From positions 292,459 to 356,458 of the forward strand of contig JAEBDY010000013.1 in assembly GCA_049997955.1 (NCBI GenBank): a stretch of DNA of 64,000 bases. Direction: 5' to 3'. The translations under genes and the position numbers were made by a program. This document shows positions 52,108-60,065 of this stretch, in pieces. This DNA comes from Umezawaea sp049997955. GTDB taxonomy: Bacteria; Actinomycetota; Actinomycetes; Mycobacteriales; Pseudonocardiaceae. Positions within the stretch are counted from its first letter, which is position 1. Each line of letters opens with the position of its first letter. The notes beneath the pieces were generated by a model. That model worked only from the letters and a program-made list of their open reading frames with translations, was not told the origin of the DNA and did not search any database.

Positions 52108-53735
52108 GTGTCACCACGACTCCGGTTGACGTGCTGGGGCAGACCCGTGCGGCACGGATGCGGCAACCGAGGTCCCTCGACGTCACCAAAGCTGCCGCTG
52201 AGCAGCACGGCGTCTGCGTCCGGCCGTTCACGATGGAAGTTCAGGACCCGGACGCCTACGAAATCCGCTACGTCGCGGTGCCCTGTGGCTCGACGGTCGA
52301 AAGCGTCTGCAAGCCCTGTGCGCGGAAGGCGAAGGCGCTGCGGATGGTCCAGTGCCGCGAAGGCTGGCACATGGAGAACGAACCCGACTTCACTCCGGAA
52401 CCGCCGACCAACGATCAGAAGGTGCTGTTGGAGGTCCGGGCTGACCTCGTCGTCCTTTACCGGGAAGCCGTTGACCAGGGCAAAGGGGCCGACGCTGACG
52501 ACTTCCGCGAAGAGATCCACAACATCGATGACGACCTTCGGCAACTCGGAGTCCGCGGGCGCTTCCCGTCACCGGACCTTCCCGCCAAGCAGGCTCCGAA
52601 GCGGTCGACCAAGCGCCGTCAAGAAGCACCGAACTTGCCTCGGCGGAAGGTCGAGAAGCGCACCCTTGGGCGGGAGTTCGCGGGTGCCTACCGGCCCTCG
52701 ATGTTCGTCACGCTGACCCTCGACACCTACGGCCGGGTTCGCGACGACGGCACCCCGGTGGACCCCAACACCTACGACTACCGGCGGGCAGCACGGGACG
52801 CGGTCCACTTCGCCAGCCTCGTTGACCGGTGGTGGCAGAACCTGCGGCGGGTCGTCGGCTGGGAAGTCCAGTACTTCGCCACCGTCGAACCGCAGAAGCG
52901 CGCTGCACCGCACCTCCATGCGGCAGTCCGTGGCTCGATCTCGCACGAGGTCATCCGCCAGGTCACGGCTGCCACCTACCACCAGGTGTGGTGGCCCAAC
53001 CATGACGAACGCGTCTACCTCGACGGCCACCTTCCCGTCTGGGACGCCAACCGCAAGGCCTTCGTGGACCCGGATACCCGGCACCCGCTGACCGAGTGGG
53101 CCGACGCCGTGGAAGAAGCGGAGCAACCGGCCCACGTGGTGACCTTCGGCCGACAGGTCCATTCCAAGGGAATCCTTGGTGGCACAGAGGAATCCGGCCG
53201 CCACATCGGCTACCTGACCAAGTACCTCACCAAGTCCATCGGTGAAGTCATCGAACAGGACACCAACCGCCAACGGCAGCACGCCGACCGCCTGGCCGAC
53301 GAACTGGCCGTGACGCCCTGCTCCCCCACCTGTGCGGTGTGGCTGCTCTACGGCGTCCAACCCAAGGGCGCCAACTCCCGCACCACTCCGGGCCACTGCA
53401 AGGGCCGCGCACATCGCCGAACCACCCTCGGCCTGCCCGGTCGGCGAGTCCTGGTGTCGCGGAAGTGGTCGGGCAAGACCCTCGCCGACCACAAGGCGGA
53501 CCGGAAGCGCTTCGTCACCGAACTGCTGGCCACGGTCGGCATCGAGAAGCCCGTTCAGGACACCTCGCGGCTGGTCTGGAACAAGGTACGACCTGGTGAC
53601 CCGAACGTGCCTCCGAGAAACCACCTGCTGATGCACGCCATAGCCCAGCGCGTGACCTGGAAGGCCGAATACGACCGGGCGCTACTCGCGGCCAGCGACC
53701 CGCCAGATCTTTCGGCAACTCCGCAAGCGGCTTGA
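52104..53735 (+). CDS. Replication initiator (RepSA-like)
   Basis: 543-aa initiator for rolling-circle replication of the excised element. A Cys cluster (PCGSTVESVCKPCARKAK) resembles a zinc ribbon. A metal-binding HUH-like motif His270-x-His272 sits in AAPHLHAAVRG, and candidate catalytic Tyr residues at 370/374 are in GYLTKYLTKS. Other RepSA-family segments are MFVTLTLDTYG and YFATVEPQKR. It overlaps TraSA by 4 bp and precedes Xis. Confidence 0.88.
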   Translation: MSVTTTPVDVLGQTRAARMRQPRSLDVTKAAAEQHGVCVRPFTMEVQDPDAYEIRYVAVPCGSTVESVCKPCARKAKALRMVQCREGWHMENEPDFTPEPPTNDQKVLLEVRADLVVLYREAVDQGKGADADDFREEIHNIDDDLRQLGVRGRFPSPDLPAKQAPKRSTKRRQEAPNLPRRKVEKRTLGREFAGAYRPSMFVTLTLDTYGRVRDDGTPVDPNTYDYRRAARDAVHFASLVDRWWQNLRRVVGWEVQYFATVEPQKRAAPHLHAAVRGSISHEVIRQVTAATYHQVWWPNHDERVYLDGHLPVWDANRKAFVDPDTRHPLTEWADAVEEAEQPAHVVTFGRQVHSKGILGGTEESGRHIGYLTKYLTKSIGEVIEQDTNRQRQHADRLADELAVTPCSPTCAVWLLYGVQPKGANSRTTPGHCKGRAHRRTTLGLPGRRVLVSRKWSGKTLADHKADRKRFVTELLATVGIEKPVQDTSRLVWNKVRPGDPNVPPRNHLLMHAIAQRVTWKAEYDRALLAASDPPDLSATPQAA

Positions 53736-53753
53736 TCACAAGGGGGAGCGGTC

Positions 53754-53948
53754 ATGGCTGAAAACGAGTTCGGTCGGCTGTGGGGTGTCGAGGACGTCTC
53801 GGCCTTCCTCGGCGTGCCGGTGCACACCATCCGGGGGTGGCGGTCAAAGCATTACGGGCCACCTGCTCGAAAGGTCGGCAAACACCTTCGTTGGGACCCG
53901 TCACAGGTTCGTGAGTGGTTCAACGGGCTCGACGCGGACGCGGCCTAG
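53754..53948 (+). CDS. xis: Excisionase (Xis), AlpA/MerR-like
   Basis: 64-aa winged-helix DNA-binding protein: LWGVEDVSAFLGVPVHTIRG, then WRSKHYGPPARKVGKHLRWD and PSQVREWFNGL. It helps the integrase excise the element by bending attL/attR. AGGGGGAGC precedes the ATG. It lies 36 bp upstream of int, the standard AICE order. Confidence 0.9.
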   Translation: MAENEFGRLWGVEDVSAFLGVPVHTIRGWRSKHYGPPARKVGKHLRWDPSQVREWFNGLDADAA

Positions 53949-53984
53949 TTCTTTCGGCAATTCCACACACAGGAGAGGTCTGTC

Positions 53985-55208
53985 ATGGGACACGTGCAGG
54001 ATCGCTGGTGGTCGGAGGTGCGCGACCCTGAGACCAAGCAGGTCACCAGGGTCAAGACCACCTTGTACGGCCTCGGACTGCGGTACAAGGTTCGCTACTT
54101 CGATCCGGACGGCAAGGAGTGCTCCAAGAGCTTCCCCGACCGCCAGAAGAAGCGTGCGGACGATTTCCTGATCGAAATGGAGTCGGACAAGCGAGAAGGG
54201 AAGTACGTCGATCCGAACGCGGGGAAGATCCTTTTCAAGAAACAGGCGGAAAGCTGGCTCAAGGGGTACTCGGCCGATGCGGCTTCGAGGCAGACCGTTC
54301 GCAGTCGCCTGCGGAGTCAGATCTACCCGTACTTCGGCAACCGCTCGGTCGGGTCGATTAATCCGCAGATCATCCGTGATTGGCTGGGCGAACTTCAGGA
54401 CAAGAACCTGGGGTCGACGTATCAGGCAGTGCTGTTCGAGACGCTTTCCTCGATCATGAATTCCGCGGTGGACGACAAGGTGATCCACCGCAATCCCTGC
54501 GCTGTGCAGAGCATCAAGCGTCCACAACGGGCTCCGCGCAAGGTCGTGCCGTGGGCTGAGTCTCGACTACGCGCGCTCCAGTTGGCACTGCCCGCGCGGT
54601 TCAAGGTCGTCGCCTTGCTGGGGGCGGGCTGCGGGATGCGCCAAGGGGAAATCCTGGCGTTCTCACCCGATGACGTCGACCGGGAAACGATGGTGATCAA
54701 CATCAGTCGACAGCTCCGGCTGATCAACCGAACGCTGGTCTACTCGCTTCCCAAGCGCGACAAGGAACGTCAGGTGCCGATCTCGGCCGGTGTGCTGGAA
54801 GCCCTCGACGCCTACCAGGAGACCTACCCGGCCACGCCGATCACCCTGCCGTGGGACGAACCGAACGGCGCACCGGTCACCGCGAACCTGCTCATGGTCC
54901 GGGACGACGGCAACGCGCAGAGCGGCGACCTGTTCAACAAGGTCGTGTGGGTCCCGGCCTTCAAACAGGCCGGGCTCACCTACACGAAACGCCAGGACGG
55001 GATGCACGCCATGCGGCACTTCTACGCCTCGACGTTGCTCACTCAGGGTGTGTCGATCAAGGAGCTTGCGGAGTACCTGGGCCACCAGGACCCCGGCTTC
55101 ACGCTCCGGACCTACACGCACCTGATGCCCTCCAGCCACCAACGCGCACGGAAGGCGGTGGACAGGGTCTTCAAACCGCGCAAGACCCCGTCCACTCAGA
55201 CGGCCTGA
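53985..55208 (+). CDS. int: Tyrosine recombinase / integrase
   Basis: 407 aa. An N-terminal arm-binding region is followed by a SAM-like core-binding domain (WLKGYSADAASRQTVRSRLR to KRPQRAP). The catalytic domain has Arg219 in GCGMRQGEI, Lys near 258, His341 and Arg344 in HAMRH, His367 in YLGHQDP and nucleophile Tyr377 in RTYTHLMP. All catalytic residues are present. The stop codon overlaps the first right-arm ACGGCCTG repeat and lies 15 bp from the attR core. It targets the acyl-CoA dehydrogenase 3' end. Confidence 0.95.
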   Translation: MGHVQDRWWSEVRDPETKQVTRVKTTLYGLGLRYKVRYFDPDGKECSKSFPDRQKKRADDFLIEMESDKREGKYVDPNAGKILFKKQAESWLKGYSADAASRQTVRSRLRSQIYPYFGNRSVGSINPQIIRDWLGELQDKNLGSTYQAVLFETLSSIMNSAVDDKVIHRNPCAVQSIKRPQRAPRKVVPWAESRLRALQLALPARFKVVALLGAGCGMRQGEILAFSPDDVDRETMVINISRQLRLINRTLVYSLPKRDKERQVPISAGVLEALDAYQETYPATPITLPWDEPNGAPVTANLLMVRDDGNAQSGDLFNKVVWVPAFKQAGLTYTKRQDGMHAMRHFYASTLLTQGVSIKELAEYLGHQDPGFTLRTYTHLMPSSHQRARKAVDRVFKPRKTPSTQTA

Positions 55209-55218
55209 GGACGGCCTG
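55200..55218 (+). repeat. Paired ACGGCCTG repeats, right arm
   Basis: Copies at 55200-55207 and 55211-55218, 11 bp apart and in the same orientation as the left-arm pair at 44379-44397. The first copy includes the int stop codon. They are probably integrase arm sites on the int side of attP. Confidence 0.6.
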
Positions 55219-55222
55219 GGGT

Positions 55223-55283
55223 GATCAACTCAGCGGATGTACATCCCCGAAATCGCCCTGGCCACTACCAATCGCTGAATTTC
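55223..55283. repeat. attR core repeat
   Basis: A 61-bp sequence identical to attL (44184-44244). It contains the stop codon and last 17 codons of the acyl-CoA dehydrogenase gene, so the element sits at the extreme 3' end and the gene stays intact. Confidence 0.93.
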
Positions 55284-56444
55284 GCTGGTCCCCTCGAAGA
55301 TGGTGAAGATCTTCGCGTCCCGGTGCATCCGTTCCACCGGGTGGTCCCGCGTGTACCCGGCCCCGCCGAGGATGTGGATGGCTCGTTCCGTCGCCCACAC
55401 CGACACCTCGCCCGCCTTCAGCTTGGACATCGACCCCTCGCCCGCGGTGAACGGCACGTTGTTCCGCCCCATCCACGCCGCTCGCCACACGAGCATCCGG
55501 GCCGCGTCGATCTCCATCCTCATGTTGGCCAGGTCGAACGCGATCGACTGGTTCTCGATGATCTTCCGCCCGAACGCCTCGCGTTCCTTGGCGTACTCCA
55601 GCGAGTACTCGTAGGCGGCGCGAGCGACCCCGATGGCCATGGCCCCGACCGTCGGGCGGGTCGTTTCGAAGGTGGCCATGGCGGCCTGGCCGCCGGACTT
55701 CTGCCCTTCGCGTGCCCGTGCCAGTCGTCGGTCGAGCTTCTCCTTGCCGCCGAGCAGGCACCGGCCGGGGACTCGGACGTCGTCCAAGAACACGTCGGCC
55801 GTGTGTGACGCCCGCATCCCGTGCTTCCGGATCTTGCCCGGACTGGACACGCCCGGAGTTCCCGGCGGGATGATGAAGCCTGCTTGGCCGCGCGACCCCA
55901 GGGAAGCGTCGACGACGGCGGTCACCACGTGCACGTTGGCGATTCCGCCGTTGGTGGCCCACGCCTTCTGCCCGTTGAGCACCCACTCGTCGGTGGCCTC
56001 GTCGTACCGAGCGCGCGTTCGGTAGCCGGCCACGTCGGAGCCCGCCTGCGGTTCGGACGCGCAGAACGCGGCGAGTTTCGGGTCGTCCTCGGTGCCGAAG
56101 CACTCCGGCACCCATTCGGCCAGCTGTTCGGGTGTGCCGGACGCGAAGATCCCGGCCGCGGCGAGGCCGGTGCCCATCAGGGACAGGGCGATGCCCGCGT
56201 CACCCCAGAACAGCTCCTCGGTGGCGATGGGCAGCGACAGGCCGATCGGGTCGGCGAACCACGTCGCCAGCGCCTCGAACCCGTAGAGGCCGATCTTGGC
56301 CGCTTCCTGGATCACCGGCCACGGGGTTTCCTCGCGTTCGTCCCATTCGGACGCGGCGGGGCGGATGACGTCCTTGGCGAAGCCGTGCACCCAGTCGCGC
56401 AGGTCGGTCTGGTCCTCGTTCAGCTCCAGCGAGAAGCCACCCAT
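55230..56444 (-). CDS. Acyl-CoA dehydrogenase (attB target gene)
   Basis: 404-aa FAD enzyme that makes the trans-2-enoyl-CoA in beta-oxidation. Motifs are FCASEPQAGSDVAGYRTRA, WVLNGQKAWATNGGIANVHV, YSLEYAKEREAFGRKIIENQ and SIAFDLANMRMEIDAARML. The end is KIFTIFEGTSEIQRLVVARA, where the catalytic-type Glu lies in FEGTSE. It follows the SCP2 gene by 13 bp. The element is inserted over its last codons, but the coding sequence is complete. GAGGAG precedes the ATG. Confidence 0.93.
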   Translation of the reverse strand: MGGFSLELNEDQTDLRDWVHGFAKDVIRPAASEWDEREETPWPVIQEAAKIGLYGFEALATWFADPIGLSLPIATEELFWGDAGIALSLMGTGLAAAGIFASGTPEQLAEWVPECFGTEDDPKLAAFCASEPQAGSDVAGYRTRARYDEATDEWVLNGQKAWATNGGIANVHVVTAVVDASLGSRGQAGFIIPPGTPGVSSPGKIRKHGMRASHTADVFLDDVRVPGRCLLGGKEKLDRRLARAREGQKSGGQAAMATFETTRPTVGAMAIGVARAAYEYSLEYAKEREAFGRKIIENQSIAFDLANMRMEIDAARMLVWRAAWMGRNNVPFTAGEGSMSKLKAGEVSVWATERAIHILGGAGYTRDHPVERMHRDAKIFTIFEGTSEIQRLVVARAISGMYIR

Positions 56445-56457
56445 CGAACTTTTCTCC

Positions 56458-57108
56458 TCAGGCCTTCGGAATGGTGAACAGGCTCATGAACCCGGCGGCG
56501 AAGCCCAAGTCCCCCTTGACCTTGAGCTTGCCGGTCATGAACAGCACCGGCGCAGACGCGTTGCCCGTCGCCAGCTTGAGGAACTCGACCGGGCTCAGCG
56601 TCACGCTCGCGCGGGGTTCGCGGGTCTCACCCTTGTTGATCGTGCACTCGGCGTCCTCGATCACGGCCTCGTACGTGTCGTGGCCGTCCCCGCCGAAGCC
56701 GCCGGTGAGGTGGAAGTGGACAACGGCCCTGGTGGCGCCCGCGCGTTCGCTGCGGAAGTGCGTCTCCATGCGGCGGAACACCTCGTCGAGCACGCGTTCG
56801 CGCAGACCGGGTTTCGCGGTGACGGCTTCGACCTGGTCCTTGGAGGCGCGGGAGATGATGCGCGCGAAGTTCTGGGGGTCCATCTTGGCCAGGTTGAGGT
56901 CCGCGCCGCCGTCGGCGAGGTCGACGAGGGCGCCGAGGAGGTCGGCGAACTCGTCCTTGCCCAGCTTCTTCGGATCGATGCCCTTGGTGATCACGTCGAT
57001 GTCGACGCCGCGCAACGCCGGATCGGCGGGGTCGATCTGCTTGAGTGTGCTGATCAGCTCGGCCGGGCTGAGCTTCGCGATCGCCTCGGTGGTGAGGTCG
57101 ATGGTCAT
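56458..57108 (-). CDS. SCP2 sterol-binding domain protein
   Basis: 216 aa. The N-terminal helical part (TEAIAKLSPAELISTLKQID) precedes an SCP2 lipid-binding fold (VVHFHLTGGFGGDGHDTYEA, CTINKGETREPRASVTLSPV, LATGNASAPVLFMTGKLKVK). It probably carries acyl-CoA or sterol substrate for the acyl-CoA dehydrogenase downstream. It diverges from the TetR gene over a palindromic operator. Confidence 0.9.
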   Translation of the reverse strand: MTIDLTTEAIAKLSPAELISTLKQIDPADPALRGVDIDVITKGIDPKKLGKDEFADLLGALVDLADGGADLNLAKMDPQNFARIISRASKDQVEAVTAKPGLRERVLDEVFRRMETHFRSERAGATRAVVHFHLTGGFGGDGHDTYEAVIEDAECTINKGETREPRASVTLSPVEFLKLATGNASAPVLFMTGKLKVKGDLGFAAGFMSLFTIPKA

Positions 57109-57122
57109 GGACGCCTCCTGTG

Positions 57123-57155
57123 CCTACTCGCGCGTAAACCTACTAGCGAGTAGGT
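57123..57155. promoter_or_regulatory. TetR operator, copy 1
   Basis: 33 bp upstream of the SCP2 gene, containing the dyad ACCTACT-AGCG-AGTAGGT (57138-57155, perfect 7-bp arms) preceded by CCTACTCGC. It matches 60030-60062 in 25 of 33 positions, including the spacing of all three blocks. Confidence 0.8.
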
Positions 57156-57204
57156 AAGGCTGCAAGTAGGCCGAGTAATCTTGACCCAGCCTTCAGGGGG
57201 TGCG

Positions 57205-57867
57205 ATGCAAGCAGACCAACCGGTCCGTACCGGTCGAGCCAAACGACTGCCGCGCGCGGTGCGTGAACGCCAGATCTTGGACGCCGCCGTGGACGTCTTC
57301 TCGCGCCTCGGGTTCCACGCCGCCTCGATGGACGAGATCTCCGAGGTCGCGGGCATTTCCAAGCCCATGCTGTACGCCTACCTCGGCTCCAAGGAGGAGC
57401 TGTTCGCGACCTGCATCCGTCGCGAGGCGACCATCATGATCGAGGCGATCGCGAGCGGCGTCGAACCCGACCAACCGCCGGACGTGCAGCTGTGGAGCGG
57501 CCTCCGGGCGTTCTTCGGCTTCGTCGGCGAGAACCGCGCGAGCTGGCAGGTCCTGCACCGCCAGGCCAGTTCGCAGGGCGGCCCGTTCGCCGCCGAACTG
57601 GCCGAGATGCGCGGTCGGGCGGTCAGCCTGGTCGCCGCGCTCCTCGTGCACAGCTCCCAGTCGCAGGACGTCCCGAACGCCTCCGCGCTGGAAGCCGAAA
57701 GCCTCGCGGCGGCACTCGTCGGCGCGGGCGAATCCCTGGCCGACTGGTGGCTCGACCACCCGGACGAGCCTGCGGGCGTGGTCGCGTCCCGCCTGATGAA
57801 CCTCGTGTGGATGGGCTTCGGCGACCTCGTCCGCGGCAACATCTGGCACCCGCCGTCACGTCGCTAG
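57205..57867 (+). CDS. TetR family regulator of the lipid locus
   Basis: 220 aa. The helix-turn-helix is ERQILDAAVDVFSRLGFHAA, SMDEISEVAGISKPMLYAYL and GSKEELFATCI. The C-terminal ligand domain is of the acyl-CoA-sensing size. The ATG at 57205 has AGGGGGTG upstream; the TTG at 57181 is the in-frame alternative. It diverges from the SCP2/acyl-CoA dehydrogenase operon. Operator copies here and at 60030 suggest it represses both this operon and the FabG/MaoC and thiolase genes. Confidence 0.9.
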   Translation: MQADQPVRTGRAKRLPRAVRERQILDAAVDVFSRLGFHAASMDEISEVAGISKPMLYAYLGSKEELFATCIRREATIMIEAIASGVEPDQPPDVQLWSGLRAFFGFVGENRASWQVLHRQASSQGGPFAAELAEMRGRAVSLVAALLVHSSQSQDVPNASALEAESLAAALVGAGESLADWWLDHPDEPAGVVASRLMNLVWMGFGDLVRGNIWHPPSRR

Positions 57868-57921
57868 CCCTCACCGCACGGCCGCGCGGGCCGGGACGGG
57901 GCGGTCCCGGCGTCGCGTGCG

Positions 57922-58722
57922 TCATCCAGGGTGGATCGTGCCTGTGAGGTGCGGTTTTCCCGACCTCGGGTGGTGCAGGGCGAACCGCGTGCCGTCCGGT
58001 GCCGCGGAGAAGTCCACGGTCGCGGGCAGCAGGACCGGCGCCTTGAACCGCACGTCGACGGTGCAGGCGTCGGGCAGCCGTCCTTCGAACGCCGCGAGGC
58101 ACCTCGCCTTGGTCCACATCCCGTGCGCGATGGCGCGGGGGAAGCCGAAGGCCTTGGCGGTCCACGGGTGCAGGTGGATCGGGTTGCGGTCGCCGGACAC
58201 CCTGGCGTAGCGCCTGCCGATGTCGTCCGGCACCTGCCACACGGCCGTGGGCGGCGGGGGATCGGCGGGGGAGCCGGAGCCGGATCCGTTGCCCCGCTTG
58301 AGGTATGTCGAGGTGTCGGTCCACACGGTCTCGCCCGCCGCGGTCGCGGTCGTGACGACGTCGAACTGCGTTCCGCGGTCGTGCGGACGCAGGTTCTCGG
58401 TGTGGACGTCCAGGACCAGCGGTTCGGCGGCCGCCAGCGGCCGCGACCGGGTGACGCGGTTGGCGATGTGCACCAGGCCCGGCAGCGCGAACGGGAACGC
58501 GCGGTCGGTCATCAGCCCCAGTTGCAACGGGAATCCGAGCACGTGCGGGTAGGTGATCGGCACGGTCGAGCCGACGCGGAAGCCGCAGACCTCGTTGTAG
58601 GCGGCCAAGTGCGCCTGGTCGACCACGACCTCGGCTGACCGGGTGGCCGACGGCAGCGCGTCGCCACGCCGGGCGAAACCGGTCAGCCCGGCCTTGGCGT
58701 AGAGCAGCGCGAGGCTCGTCAT
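57922..58722 (-). CDS. MaoC-family hydratase (HtdX-like)
   Basis: 266-aa 3-hydroxyacyl-thioester dehydratase / enoyl-CoA hydratase. The first half is a degenerate hot-dog fold (AAYNEVCGFRVGSTVPITYP). The second has the hydratase motif YARVSGDRNPIHLHPWTAKA and FGFPRAIAHGMW with the catalytic Asp/His. It is translationally coupled (TGATG) to the upstream FabG. The set MaoC-FabG with divergent thiolase matches the mycobacterial htdX-fabG4-fadA2 locus as I recall it. Confidence 0.9.
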   Translation of the reverse strand: MTSLALLYAKAGLTGFARRGDALPSATRSAEVVVDQAHLAAYNEVCGFRVGSTVPITYPHVLGFPLQLGLMTDRAFPFALPGLVHIANRVTRSRPLAAAEPLVLDVHTENLRPHDRGTQFDVVTTATAAGETVWTDTSTYLKRGNGSGSGSPADPPPPTAVWQVPDDIGRRYARVSGDRNPIHLHPWTAKAFGFPRAIAHGMWTKARCLAAFEGRLPDACTVDVRFKAPVLLPATVDFSAAPDGTRFALHHPRSGKPHLTGTIHPG

Positions 58723-60020
58723 CACGCCCCCAGCAGCATCTGCCCGCACACCCGGACCACGTTGCCGTTGACACCGGTCGACGCGGGATGCGCGTACCAG
58801 GCGATGGTCTCCGCGACGTCCACCGGCAGCCCGCCCTGCGACAGGCTGTTCAACCGCCTGCCGACCTCCCGCGTCGTGAAGGGCACGCCCGCCGTCATCG
58901 CGGTCTCGATGAACCCCGGCGCGACGGCGTTGACGGTGCTGCCACGATCGGCCAGTTCGGCGCTCAGCGCTTCCACCATGCCGATCACACCTGCCTTGGA
59001 CGTGGCGTAGTTCGTCTGCCCCGCGTTGCCCGCGATGCCGGCGATCGACGAGACACCGATGATCCTCCCGTTGCCGCGCAGCGCGTCGGCCTCCAGCAAC
59101 GCCGCGTTGATCCGCTCCTGGCTCGTCAGGTTGACCGCGATCACGGCGTCCCACTGGCCGGAGTCCATGCGCCCCAACGTCTTGTCCCGCAGCACGCCCG
59201 CGTTGTGCACGACGACGTCGACACCGCCGTGCCGCTGGGTGAGGTGGGCGACCAGCCGGGCGGGCGCGTCGGGAGCGGTGATGTCCAGTTGCAGCGACGA
59301 CCCGCCGACGCGGTTGGCCACTTCGGACAGGCCGCCGCCCTGCGCGGGCAGGTCCAGGCACACGACGTGCGCGCCGTCGCGGCCGAGCACCTCGGCGATC
59401 GAGGCGCCGATGCCCCGCGAAGCGCCGGTCACGAGCGCGACCTTGCCCTCCAACGGGCGGTCCCAGTCCGCGGGTTCCTCGACGGTCGCCCGACCGATGC
59501 GGACGACCTGGCCGGAGACGTAGGCGGACTTGCCGGACAGCAGGAACCGCAGCGTCGACTCGATGCCGTCCTCGGCGCCCTCGGCCACGTGGACCAGTTG
59601 CGCCGTGCCGCCGCGCTTGAGCTCCTTGCCGACGGAACGGGTGAAGCCCTCCAGCGCGCGCTGCGCGATCCCGCGCCCGCCGCCCAGCACGAGGACGCGG
59701 CCGGACGGGCCGAGCGAGCGGATCACCGGGTGGAAGAACTCGTGGACCTCGCGCAGGCGGGTCGTGTCGTCGATGCCGGTCGCGTCGAACACCAGCGCGG
59801 CGTACCGCTGGTCGGCCACGGCCTCGCGGTGGACGTCGACCTGCTCCAGGATCGCGGCGACCGGTTCGACCAGTCGTCCGGTCCCGCCGAGCAGCACCGG
59901 CCCGTCGAGGAAGGGCTGGCCCGGTGAGTACCTGCGCAGCGGGTGCGGGTCGGGCAGGCCGAGCTTGCCGACGACGAGACGTCCGACTCCGGACTTGGCG
60001 AACCGCTGGTACCGATCCAT
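58722..60020 (-). CDS. fabG4: High-molecular-weight 3-oxoacyl reductase FabG4
   Basis: 432 aa, about twice the length of ordinary FabG. The N-terminal 200 residues are a flavodoxin-like domain lacking a complete cofactor loop. The C-terminal SDR has VTGASRGIGASIAEVLG, HNAGVLRDKTL, SSIAGIAGNAGQTNYATSKA (Ser, Tyr, Lys catalytic set) and a conserved end VRVCGQMLLGA. It reduces or oxidises 3-oxo/3-hydroxyacyl-CoA with NAD(H). The ATG at 60020 follows GGGAG and lies just past operator copy 2. Confidence 0.93.
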   Translation of the reverse strand: MDRYQRFAKSGVGRLVVGKLGLPDPHPLRRYSPGQPFLDGPVLLGGTGRLVEPVAAILEQVDVHREAVADQRYAALVFDATGIDDTTRLREVHEFFHPVIRSLGPSGRVLVLGGGRGIAQRALEGFTRSVGKELKRGGTAQLVHVAEGAEDGIESTLRFLLSGKSAYVSGQVVRIGRATVEEPADWDRPLEGKVALVTGASRGIGASIAEVLGRDGAHVVCLDLPAQGGGLSEVANRVGGSSLQLDITAPDAPARLVAHLTQRHGGVDVVVHNAGVLRDKTLGRMDSGQWDAVIAVNLTSQERINAALLEADALRGNGRIIGVSSIAGIAGNAGQTNYATSKAGVIGMVEALSAELADRGSTVNAVAPGFIETAMTAGVPFTTREVGRRLNSLSQGGLPVDVAETIAWYAHPASTGVNGNVVRVCGQMLLGA

Positions 60021-60029
60021 CCCACACTC

Positions 60030-60062
60030 CCTACTCGCTGGTAAGCCTACTGATCGGTAGGT
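60030..60062. promoter_or_regulatory. TetR operator, copy 2
   Basis: 33 bp in the 45-bp gap between the divergent fabG4-type and thiolase genes: CCTACTCGC, then GTAA, then CCTACT-GATCG-GTAGGT. It matches copy 1 at 57123-57155 in 25 of 33 positions. Its end is 3 bp from the thiolase ATG. Confidence 0.8.
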
Positions 60063-60065
60063 AGA

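Larger units (their letters stand above)
44184..55283 (+). mobile_element. Integrated AICE (integrative and conjugative element), about 11 kb
   Basis: Bounded by identical 61-bp direct repeats (44184-44244 and 55223-55283). Backbone genes are in the canonical AICE order: Pra-like activator, small proteins, XRE regulator, FtsK/TraSA translocase, RepSA-type initiator, Xis, Int beside the right att site. A leftward GntR-HAD-OLD operon fills the left third, and its DNA is much lower in G+C (27 of 60 at 45541-45600). All modules needed for excision, replication and double-stranded DNA transfer look intact, so it may be active. It is inserted in the 3' end of a protein-coding gene, not a tRNA gene. 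Confidence 0.93.
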
